NCBI GenBank assembly: GCA_028583605.1
Contig: CM053328.1
Location: forward strand, 32,657,578 to 32,721,577
DNA: 64,000 nt
Direction: 5' to 3'
From: Dastarcus helophoroides
Taxonomy: Eukaryota; Arthropoda; Insecta; Coleoptera; Bothrideridae
In this document: positions 35,618-46,500 of the stretch, piece after piece
Layout: each line of letters starts with the position of its first letter
Position numbering within the stretch: the stretch's first letter is position 1
Notes under the pieces: generated by a model
Told to the model about the DNA's origin: nothing
Database searches by the model: none
Seen by the model: the letters and a program-made list of their open reading frames with translations, nothing else
Position numbers and translations under genes: made by a program

Positions 35618-36243
35618 CATTTTTTCTTCCAGTTTTTTTGTTGAATCATTTTTTAAGTTTTCAGTTTAGATTGTCATCACACCGGGTGATTATTTTTACA
35701 CAGGGTTCATTTATCTTTTAGAATTTTTGTTTTATTTTTCGTCAGACCCAGTTGATTAAAGAAAACAAAATCGAAAAATATCTGCAATTATTTATATACT
35801 TTTTAGGGTGTAAAAATAATTGTAGAATCAATTAATACGTAAAGATGTATTTCCCATTTAAAGTGACACTCTTTTAGCGAGCTCCGATAAGGTACTGATG
35901 CAATAGCTGTAAGACAGGTCTGCAGTTTGCAGCTAAATGCTTGGTCATGATTTGATAAACGAGCAACACATCTATCGAGCAACACATTGAAACAGTGTAA
36001 ATCATACCATCCTTCTCTTTCCTTACAGAATTTTGATATGTTCCTTGTTCTTTACACGTTATAGCAGACCGAAATCGTGTACTGGCCCATACTGTATTTG
36101 ATAACTATCAAAGTTTATAGATTTATAAAGTTAGTATTTGCGATTTCAGCAACATATTAAAGTAATTAAAATATATAAATCTTAATATGCATATTTTTTA
36201 AATAATGTAATAAGTAATAATTTATATTATATTTTTGTAGAAA
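35618..36243. other. Spacer between mariner-like and piggyBac relics
   Basis: No gene. It contains the second copy of a block (TTACAGAATT, TCTTTACACGT, GACCGAAAT) that also precedes the mariner-like relic, so the flank may be duplicated. Confidence 0.45.
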
Positions 36244-36615
36244 ATGCCTTTAGATCGAAAGAAATATTTAACGGAAAAAGAACTTGAACAAATTGCTATG
36301 GATATGATTGAAGATGAGAATGCAGTAACTAGTAATGGTGAAAGAGATCTTGATGAGAATATTTACAGCGATAGTGAAGTAGAAATTACCAATGATATAG
36401 AATATAGACGAAGAATAAATGGAAATGAATTAAATCCTGCAGATGATTTCAAATGGGAGTACTTACCTACCTGGACACCTCACGTATATGATTTTGACGA
36501 AAATAGTAGTCGTATTCAAAACAAAAATATTACCGAAGAATCTACAGCTCTAGCCATTTTTCTTGAATTTTTGAGTGAAGAAATAGTTGACAAAATAGTA
36601 TTGCAATCGAATAAC

Positions 36616-36784
36616 ACAGGCCCACAAAAAAAAAAAGTGGTGTGTGCTGGGTGTCGGACCCACATAGTCCGGCGTATTTTTTTCCGCTGAACACGAATCT
36701 GTAGTTTAAATTGGGGGTCAAACTGCTAAAAGTGGAGAAAAACCAAAAAAACCGATAAAAATCACGATCTCGTATTTTTTTCTG
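36616..36784. repeat. Left TIR of the 2.6-kb transposon
   Basis: About 169 bp, matching 39045-39212 in inverse orientation with only a few differences, mostly in homopolymer runs. Confidence 0.92.
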
Positions 36785-37177
36785 TATGATATTATCATCT
36801 TGCAGTTTCTACTTGTTTCTCTCTCTTGTTTCTTGTGCAAATACGTTAATTCACTACTTATTGTGTCTTATTTAAGTGTCACATAGATGATATTTTGTTT
36901 TTGACAAAAAATAAGGAAATGGTTAACTAAATCGGTACATTTACCGGCAGAAACCTGCTACTCCGGAATGATTGGACTACGATGACAACTGCCCTTTATC
37001 GGGATGTGTAGAATGATTCGCTAGTCAACATTTCGGCGTATCGAAGCCAGCGAAGGCGCGCTGTTTTGCAGGGAAGCGCTAGAATATGAGAATGATGCCT
37101 TAGTGTGTCCGACGACGAGTTGACATTGTCCTTGTCAAAGTCGGAAAGCCCTCATACTTAGGCCTAGGTATTCTAGC

Positions 37178-39028
37178 GTGCGGGGTTTATTTATTTTCAT
37201 GGATTCTTCTACTGAAAATTTTGCTGGAACTTCTAGTACTCGTGGCAATCACAAATGTACTGGAAATCCCAATGCTTTTTGCTACGTTTGTGCAAAGTAC
37301 ATAGGGATAAAAAATACAAAGAAACTAACAGATCGTTTCGTGACTTTGTATGAAAAGTGCTTCAATATGAAAGTTTCCCTCGATCTCAAAAATTGGATAC
37401 CCAATTTTGTTTGTGGCTCATGTTATAATATGATCAATAGATTTGAAAAGCACCAGGTCAAGGCGAATCTTAAATTTAAAACTCCAGCGATATGGAAAAA
37501 GCCACTTGATGCAAGTAATTGTTACTTTTGCACAACAAATGTCAACACTGTGGGCCGAATGCATAAGGATAAAATTTCTTATCCTTCTGTGTCAAGTGTT
37601 CAACAACCAGTTGCAAACTTCATAGAAGGTTTAGAAGATGACACGTCACAAGACAGTCTGACTAGTGGATTAGACACAATGGAAGTCGACGTCGATCCTG
37701 AAAATTCAGCTTTTATTGATAAAGAGTTTGATACTAGTAGTGAAAACATTACTAGCGAATCTGAGGAAGAAGAGTTTTCGAGCAATGAAGAATACAGACC
37801 TATTGGTGAAGATCGGAAGCCGGAAAAATGCGATCAAAAACATCTGAATGATTTATTCAGAGAGGCTAAACTCTCAAAAGAAGCGGCTGAAATATTGGCT
37901 TCGAATATGAAAAAGAGAAATCTATTGACAAAAGGTACTAAAGTTTCGTTTTATCGGAATCGAGAAGAAGCCTTCGGTAAATATTTTGAAAAAAATGAAG
38001 ATTTACTCTATTGCACTGATGTAAAAGGACTTATCGATGAATTTAAGCCAAATTTATATGAGCCAGAAAATTGGCGGTTATTCATTGATTCGTCTCAACA
38101 GAGTCTTAAGGCAGTCCTTCTCCACAACACCAACAAATTCTTTCCTCTACCTTTAGCCCACTCCACTGTACTTAAAGAAGAGTATTCAAACCTCGAAGTT
38201 GTCCTAAAGAAAATAAAGTACGAAGAACATAAGTGGCAAGTATGTGGTGATTTAAAAATTTTGTCCATGATCCTTGGACAGCAATCTGGATTCACAAAAT
38301 ATCCATGCTATTTGTGTATGTTTGACAGTAGGGATCGAAAAAATCACTACGTAAAAAAAGAATGGCCTTTACGATCTTCATTTAAGGTTGGATCACATAA
38401 TATAATAAAGAAACCGCTTGTTGATCCAGCCAAAATTCTCATTCCTCCTCTTCATATAAAACTTGGCTTAATTAAACAGTATGTCAAAGCTCTTGATAAA
38501 GATGGTGAATGTTTTACGTACCTGCGTACTGTGTTTAAAAAAAAATCTGATGCTAAACTAAGGGAAGGCATCTTCGATGGACCGGAAATCCGAAAGTTAT
38601 TCAAAGATGAAGGGTTTGTTGCAGTCATGGATGACCAAGAAAAGGCATCGTGGTTAAGTTTCAAGGAAGTGTGTACCAAATTTTTAGGCAATACCAAGGA
38701 TGCTGATTACAAAAGCATTGTGGCAAATATGATAAGAAATTTTTAGCATTCAGGTTGCCTAATGAATTTGAAAATGCACTTCCTTGATTCGCATCTTGAC
38801 CAATTCCCGGAGAATAACGGAGACTTCAGTGAAGAGCAAGGAGAAAGATTTCACCAAGATCTCAAAGAGTTTGAACGGCGGTTTCAGGGACAGTGGGGAA
38901 TAAATATGTTTGCAGATTACTGTTGGATGCTACACAGAGAAACTCAAGAAAAAGGAACAAAACGTAGCAGAAATCCACTTCACAGGTCATTTGAAGAAAA
39001 AAGGGTCAGGAAAAGACGAAAATTATAA
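37178..39028 (+). pseudogene. Zinc-finger DDE-type transposase, one in-frame stop
   Basis: A single frame of 617 codons including its stops is interrupted only by TAG at codon 523 (38744-38746). The second ATG (37199, MDSSTENF) may be the true start. The N-terminus has paired cysteines HKCTGNPNAFCYVC (27, 35, 38), FVCGSC (79, 82) and NCYFC (115, 118), likely zinc-binding. An acidic linker follows (about 150-205). Candidate catalytic acids are Asp304 (RLFIDSS), Asp358 (VCGDLK) and Glu556 (EQGERFHQD), by analogy with RNase H-like transposases. That assignment is inference. LGQQSGFTKYPCYLC is another conserved-looking block. Beyond the stop, MNLKMHFLDSHLDQFPEN and a basic tail (KRVRKRRKL) complete the protein. 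The stop removes Glu556, so the product is probably inactive unless it is read through. Confidence 0.85.
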
Positions 39029-39044
39029 GAATGATAATATCAAG

Positions 39045-39212
39045 CAGAAAAAAATACGAGATCGTGATTTTTATCGGTTTTTTTGGTTTTTCTCTACTTT
39101 TAGCAGTTTGACCCCCAATTTAGACTACAGATTCGTGTTCAGCAGGGAAAAAATACGCCGGACTATGTGGGTCCGACACCCAGCACACACCACTTTTTTT
39201 TTGTGGGCCTGT
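39045..39212. repeat. Right TIR of the 2.6-kb transposon
   Basis: Inverse copy of 36616-36784. It starts 16 bp after the stop codon of the transposase gene. Confidence 0.92.
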
Positions 39213-39730
39213 GTAATTATTATAAACAAACAATTGGGAAAGATGCTAATATGAAACAGAACATGAGACCTTTAGAAGCAGATCAGTTTATGTGTTTTCT
39301 AGGAATAGTGTTACTTATGAGTAGAATATAAAAATTAGAAATTCATGAATACTGGTCAACAAATGTCCTAATAGAAACCCCTGTGTTTGCTAAAGTTATG
39401 GAAAGGGACAATTTAAATTCATAATGAGAATTGTACACTTTTGTAACAATAATTTTTTTTTACAAGTACATAATTACCAAATTTATATTTTAAATTTAGT
39501 ACAATATTCTTGTAGAGACTGCCGATTATCGTACTTTTCTGGTAAATGTATGCTATAATGACGAAGACTGTATGATTCCACAAACCTCGAAAACTGCCTG
39601 TTTTATGAACATACTTAAATAAGAAAATAGCACATCATGAAAGGGTTAAGAATTTGATAATTTTTAGCAGAAATTGACGTAAAACGTAAAATTCTGGTAA
39701 ATCAGTGATGTCACTACAGTTGATAAAATA

Positions 39731-39736
39731 TTTATT
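39731..39736 (-). terminator. Polyadenylation signal candidate of the CUB gene
   Basis: Plus-strand TTTATT reads AATAAA on the minus strand, about 110 bases beyond the stop of the multi-CUB gene. Confidence 0.5.
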
Positions 39737-39846
39737 AAATTAAATTCTTTAACATTCAAATATTGCTTTACATGAACTGGTTACAAAAAACAAGAGATTC
39801 AATAATGTTTTGGAAAATTTCGAATGTTATCTATATGAATATATAT

Positions 39847-40548
39847 TTATACAGCTCCGGGCGTAGGACTATCATATGGAACTGGAAAAAAAAAATTAAA
39901 TCTGATAAATTGTATTCATGTGGATAATCGTACCTGTCTCCAAACGCCCATCAAAATTAATTTCCCATCCTCGACCAGGTGTTATTTGTAGTAGATGAGT
40001 ATATTAAGGTTACATGAGAGTTTGAAAATACTGGTGCTGGTATATCCTAAAAAGGACAAGTTTTCAATTTACTGTTAAAATAAATCTTTGGAATACGCAC
40101 CCCTTCACAAAATTTGTGGTCATTTGAAATATCTTCTGTATAAGTAATAACTCTGAGATAATTTGAATCACAATTTCCATTTATTTCAAAATCTAAAACA
40201 CAAAATATCAATTTTGGCCGATATAGTGCTTTTTATTTACTCATTATATTAATTGCAGCCATTAATCCTATAGGTACATTCACTTCCCATATGCATTTTG
40301 TATTATTTTTAAATTCGTTTGGATAAAAAGGACTTGAGATTACTCCTTTTGTAGCAGAAATTTGTCCACCGCAACCTCGACCATTTTCGGACGAAATGTA
40401 TGTAAAATCAAAATGTTTACCCCAAATATTAGGACCAAGGATGAATGAGAAAGTCAGGATGTTACTCTGTGAAAATATCGGATTTGGATCGCTGTAATCA
40501 GCAGAGTTTCTGTAGTAATGTTCCGTTATTTTTATATCCTTCGTAAAC
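39847..40548 (-). CDS. CUB gene 3' exon cluster: end of CUB 4, CUB 5, stop
   Basis: Exons 40548-40241, 40192-40101, 40046-39934 and 39881-39847. The first completes CUB 4 (VYEGYKNNGTLLQKLC, then YSDPNPIFSQSNILTFSF). CUB 5 starts CGGQISATKGVISSPFYPNE with the typical KCIWEV and GNCDSNYLRV blocks and ends PGRGWEINFDG. The last exon encodes 10 residues and TAA. A frameshift lies near 40490-40505, where one surplus base creates TGA after KLC. A second lies near 39978-39995, just before TPGRGW. Splice signals are intact: TTTCAG|G, A|GTAAAT, TTTTAG|A, GGG|GTGCG, TTTTTAG|G, CAG|GTACG and TTTTCCAG|T. Confidence 0.75.
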
Positions 40549-43500
40549 CTGAAATTATATCAATATTATTAATACCTGAATTTCGAAATTGGTTGCTCTC
40601 TTTATTACAAAACAAAGGGAATTGATAGGCCAACCAGAAAATTTTATAAAATAACACTTTGTTGCTATATTATAAAACCTTCCCGGGAAAAACCATAAAT
40701 TATCGAACACTTTTCATCGCGCAGCTCTTGATTTAATAGATTACAAAGAATTTATAGAACTTGTAGAATACTATTAATATTTATAGTGTTGCTAGTATTC
40801 GTATTATTTTACCAAATTTGGTACAATTGTAATAGGAAAATTACGTTGGTATATTTTAAAAACTGTCAAAAACTGGTATACAATTTCCCAAAAGTTTTTA
40901 AACTCTTTAACTCCTTTTGGGATTTCTAGTTACTTCTAAAATTTTTACACTAGAAAATTAGAGAACTTTTTATAAATATCAAGTTTTTTTTCGAAATTGT
41001 TTAATTCTTAACATTTCCGTTATTTCTCGAGCTTTCCAGCTTTTCCAATACCTTATTTCTAAAAACCTCCAATTTCCTTTTTGTGGAGATTCTTACTTTA
41101 ATCTTAATATTGTAACTTTTTTCTTGAGATTTTGAGTTTGAACTTTAAATTTTAATCTCTTTTTTTAATATTTTACTTCAAGCTTCCATATTTTATACAT
41201 GTCGATTTTTTTCTAAATTTTAATTTAAAAAAGATATACTTTAAAATCAGACTTCTCCTAAAAAATACAAGTTAATATTAAAATTGATTCTATATTTTCG
41301 ACTTTTTTTTTACAAAATCTCTTTTAATTAGACTTTTTTCCACAATCCGTGTTTAGACTAAGTTTACATTTACATTTCCTAACTTAGGACGGTTGTTAGC
41401 TCTCAAACTTTTACTTTTCCAAAAATTGTATACGGCATGGACCATACGCAATGTTACATAAAGCAAGAGTGGATTTTTCTTATAAAATTAATGTGATTTA
41501 GCTGAAGCTATCCTTTTAACAAAAATTAATCCTAACCGAGATACGCTTTATGAATTCATACTGCGCTAGAATACGCTAATTTGTTAAAATACAGGAGGAA
41601 TTAAATGGATATTTTGGCCAGAACAGTTTAAAAATGCTACCACACGCTAGCACAAATTTTACGTAGGGATTTATTAAGCAAATGCAGAAAGAAATTTATA
41701 GATTCCTACTGTATATCAGTACATTCAATGCACAAAATGGTATGTTCTCTAACAGTGGAGTGTTCGCCCCAGCTTCCCCTAAAAATGTAGCCTGGTTAAC
41801 TAAAAGGTAGCCAGTAAATATTTTTTTTAGAAATTTTCCTTTTTTGTTTTTCTTGAAATTTCTCTGATTGCTTATGTTCAACTTTCTTACATAAAATTAC
41901 GATTCTGTTTTCAAAATATCGCGCCATAATCGGAAAAATTTCACTTTTTCAAAAAAAAAAATGAAATAGTCAAAATTTCATTGCTTTTTAGAACTAATTT
42001 GGGGTTTCTCGAGATAAAGAAATGAATTTTAAAATTTTCGACCTATTTCTAGAGTCTTTCTGTTAAATTTTTTTTACAATGTTTGCGTTCCTCTGAAAAG
42101 TTCAATTCCTTTCTCCAAACCTTTTCGTTTACATTAAAATATTATTCTTCTTGAAATGTTGATGTAAAAATTCGACGTTAACATCATAATTTTCAGTATT
42201 TTTTTAAAATTTTAGATTAAATGTGTTAAATTTGAAGTTACACAGTGGCATTCCACTAAAAAAAATGGAATAACTTTCAACAGTTTTAATTTTGGAACTT
42301 AGTGTGAAAGTTATTAGAGCAATCTTAAAATTGTTAAACTTTTACATGTATTTCCTAAAGTTTTCTATTTTTATAAAGATTTCGATTTCATTTTTTCAAA
42401 GTACGAACTCTTATTAATAAATTTTCCACTTTGCAATAAAACTTCAAATAATAGTTTTTAGTTTGAAGTCGAAATAATAAAATCAATCTATATGTTTAAA
42501 AAGTAAGAAAGGAGGCGAAATTTCCAAATCAAAACTTAAAAATTCTCAAAATATCTCGAATCTAGCGTTTTTTTAACATTTTAAAATTTTGAACAAAACA
42601 TTGAGAAAATAGTCGATTACGGTTTGAATTTAATTTAACAGTTTCTTAGTTTATACTTTTTCAATTAAAATTTGACGTAATTTCAAAATTTAGGGAACAA
42701 ACTGAAATTGCAGATAAATATTTTTTTCAAGATTTTTAAAATCATATTTTTCACCAAATGCTTACTTTCTCAATTTAAAGTTCAAGTTCATTTTGAAAAA
42801 TTAAATTATTTAGATGAAAAAATGTAACTTAAAATTAAAAATAAATGGAAATTCGAGAAAATCGGATTTAACAAAAGGGAGATTTTAGTAGGAACGGACT
42901 GGTTCTTGGTGATCTTCGAAAATTGAACTACAAATCTTGTCCCCTGAAACCAAGAAATACTAAAAAACTCAACAAAGGTTGTTATAACGCGTTTCGACAG
43001 ATACTGAGTGTCTCTCCGACGATGGTAGCTTGGTTGTCGAAATGCGATGAAGCACCTTTGTTGTGTTTTTTAATCTTTCTTGGTTTCAGAGGACAAGATT
43101 TGCATTTTAATTTTTCAAAGGGAGATGTTTGGAAAATGTTGAATTTGAAGAAAGGTGAGAAAAAAAATGAATTTTCAATAAATAAATCAACATTTCTAGA
43201 AAAAAGTTATACATTTTTTTAAAAAGTCCCAGAGAATGTTAAATTTTTGGAAGAATGCTTAATTTAAAAATAAAGTGGTCGAAAATTAGAAAAAATATGG
43301 ATTTTATGAAGTAGGTCGCAATTTCTAACTTAAAAAGTCGATAATATTACCAAAAGAAGCATAATTTTTCAAAATAATTGGAAATTAAAAAAATACATAG
43401 TTTCTAAAAATAACCAACAGTTAAAATTTTCGAAAAAAATGTTTGAATTTAGAAAAAAAAATAATTTCCTGAAGAAACACAAATTTTGAGCACAAATAAG

Positions 43501-46500
43501 TCGAAAAAATATATAAAAATGCTACAAAACATGTTGAAATTTTCAGAAAGTGGTGTGTAAAAATAGGAAGAAATTGTTATAGAAATCAGGATTCTGAAAA
43601 AAGGAAAATTTCGAAAAATGGAAATTTTAACAAAATAATCAAATGTTTTTTTTTCAATTTATTTAACATTTCTTCTGCCGAGTTTGGAAATATTTAAATT
43701 TTTAAAAATTTAAATATTTCCAAACTGGGCCGAAGAAATGTTAAATAAATTGAAAAAAACATAATATTTCCGGTCAATAAGGGTCTACTATGAAGAATAA
43801 AATAATCAAAAATTCAAATACAAAACTTGTCCCCTTAAACCAAGAAAGACTAACAAATACAATAAAGGCTGCTCTAACGCGTTGCGACAGCCAAGCTTTC
43901 ATAATCTTTAGAGATATTTAATCTTTTTTGGTTTCAGGGGACAAGTTTTTTATTTCAATTTTTAGAGATAACCAAGGACCAGTCCGTTCCACCAAAAAAA
44001 AATCAAAATTTTGGTAAAAGCGTAATTTATAAAAAGATTTCGTAATTTTCAAGAGGAAGTCAAATTTTAGAAAATAAAGCCTGACTCTGAAAAGAAATTC
44101 AAATATTCAAAAAATATGACTTTTGAAATCAAAATTTCGAAAAGAAGAAGAATTCTAGTTGTTGAATGGTTGAATTTTAGGCAAGAAATTATGACAAATT
44201 TGGATAATTAAGTTATGTCGAAATTTTCAAGAAGAGGAATTAGTAGAAAGTCGAAATTTTTAGAACAAATAGAATTTTTAAGAAATATCTATTGTAAAAT
44301 TTAGGAATAACCAGACCTATTGGGAAAACATTGAAGATTATAAAAGGCTTCAAATTGTGGTGAAAAAGAAATGTCGAATTTTTAATCTAAAGTCGACATT
44401 AAAACAAACATTAATTTTCCCATATTTTGAGCTGCATTTTTAAAATAAAGTGGCAACAAAATGACAAATTTTGCAAAATAAAATTAGCAATTTCGAGTCA
44501 AGAACGAAAATTGAAAAAAAGAGGTGAAATATCATCTTCCGAGACTTTTCTTGATAACATGAACTAAAGCAAGTGCCCCATCCTAACCTATCGTGGTTAA
44601 AATGAATTTTATGATAAAATTTTGAAAATTTTAAAAAGTCGAATTAAAAAATGTGAGAAATTACAGGAAGAACAGAATTTTTGAGAAATATTACGAACTT
44701 TGGAAAAAAAAACCATTATTTTGAACACTAGTCATACTTTCAACAAAGCGCAATATTTGAGAATAAATTAGAAGTTAAAAAAAAGTAAGCCAAACTTTTC
44801 AAGGAAGGACCATTTTTGAAATAAAAGTCGAATTTTAAAAAAGTCAAAAGGGAAAAATCGAAAAATTTAAAAGTAAAAAAAAATTGTAAAAATATTGCGA
44901 CATTAAAAGGAATTTCGGAAAAAAGATAGAAATTTTCAGAAAACAGTTGAAATATCCGAAGAAAGTCTAAAATAGTAAAATTTTGAGGCCAAAGCCAAAA
45001 ATTCGAAAAAAGACAAATTTTGGAAAAACTCAAAATTTTGGTAAAAAACCAAATTTTGATTGAACTTTTCCAGAAAAATAAAATTAAAAAAACTGAAATT
45101 ATTCAGAAAAAGCAGATTTCTTAAAGAAATATTGCGGAATTTTGAAGACACATATTTTGAAACCAGTTTAAATTTTAAAGAGAAGTTTTAGGTTTCGAGA
45201 ATAAAATTAAATTAGAAAAAATCTTGATTTAAGTCATTTGGGAATCTCGTCGAAGTTAAGAAAAAAATGTTAACGAAAAAGTTATAATTTCCAAAGAAGA
45301 CAAATTTTAAAAGTCGAAATTTCCAGAAAATCCAATTTGGAAAAAAGTCGACATTATGAGAATAAACAAATATTTTAAGAAATATTGCGAAGTAAAAAAA
45401 AGTAGTCGAAATCGCGAGAAAAAAGTCGAAATCTAGAGAAAAGGGTTAACATTTACCAAAAAGTATTTATTTTCCGTCGGAAACTAACTTTAAAAAGATT
45501 TTGACAACAAAGTCTAAATTTCGAAAAAAGACGAATCTTCAGACACAAAAGTTGTGATGCTTCTTCAAGAGTAAAATTTTCAAAAAGTCAAACTTTTCAA
45601 AAATTCAAAATTAAAAGAATTCACAAAAAAAGTCCAAATTTTTAACGAAAGTCTAAATTAAAGTCGTATTATTTAAAAAAAAAGTCATATTTCGAGGTAA
45701 ACTTAAAATTTTGGCGTCAAAATTTTGGAAAAAATGCGTAATTTTCAGATAGTCGAGATTGTCGAAATGAAGTAGAGAGTTTCATAAAAAAAAATTGTCG
45801 AACAAGTATACCTCTATATTATATGGAGATCTTGGTGGACAAACCACGTGTTCGAAAGAAATTTCCCAGTTAAATGAGTTAAAATAAACAGCAATGCTCC
45901 TTCCTGCGGGAACTATTATAGAGAAAGTGCAAGTCATATTCGGCGATCCTTTTACTGCGACATTTCCACTAAGGTCGGTATAATTTCTTGTACAAGCTGA
46001 AAGATCCACCTTTAGGATACAGTCAATTTAATTAAAATAAAGTCATGAAATAAACCTGATGTATGGTATTCCAGTTTAAATCCTCTTCCTCTTGGTAAGC
46101 CTGCCGATTTACTGGTAAAATCTATTGCTAAATTCGACGTCAAGGAATAGAAATAAAATGATTGGTTCATTTTTCCGCAAAACTGGTGACTTCGTTCACT
46201 TAAAGCATATGGCTGAAAAAAAAAAACAACAAAAAATGACAAAAAGTTCATGACTACAAGATGACTCTTTAAGAATGAAGAATTTCAAAACTGTAGATCA
46301 CCTATAATCAGCCACTGTAGAGACAGGTAGCAGTTCGATGGCGGATGTAGGTACGAAAGTTTGGCAAGTTATCCATTATAGGTTCAAATTTTCATAAATT
46401 TATGACGCCATTTACCAAAGCAGTAGCATCTGTGACATATAACTAGGGAATTCGATCCCGATCCTTATTTCTAATTCCGAGATTTCGAGATTACATTTTC

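Larger units (their letters stand above)
36616..39212 (+). mobile_element. Nearly intact 2.6-kb DNA transposon with ~168-bp TIRs
   Basis: Left arm 36616-36784 and right arm 39045-39212 are near-perfect inverted repeats, from ACAGGCCCACAAAAAAA and GTGGTGTGTGCTGGGTGTCG inward to ATCACGATCTCGTATTTTTT. Between them lies one gene (37178-39028) on the plus strand and about 390 bp of leader. The insertion splits a piggyBac open frame, so it is younger than that relic. No convincing target duplication could be read at the junctions (CGAATAAC on the left, GTAATTATT on the right). I recognise the protein as a type widespread in animal genomes but cannot assign the superfamily by name. Confidence 0.9.
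36244..39645 (+). pseudogene. piggyBac transposase relic split by a nested transposon
   Basis: The 5' part (36244-36615) encodes 124 residues: MPLDRKKYLTEKELEQ, an acidic stretch, then the piggyBac-typical FKWEYLPTWTPHVYDFDE and TALAIFLEFLSEEIVDKIV. After the 36616-39212 insertion the coding resumes in the expected place with NYYKQTIGKDANMKQNMRPL and DQFMCFLGIVLLMS, then degrades (EIHEYWSTN, VMERDNF). The catalytic Asp region and C-terminal zinc finger are gone. A candidate 3' end, AAAGGG followed by TTAA (39643-39649), has the expected polarity for piggyBac. I found no matching 5' end. Confidence 0.85.

Noticed and set aside
37600..38697. Minus-strand open frames within the 2.6-kb transposon
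   Set aside because: They are antisense shadows of the transposase frame.
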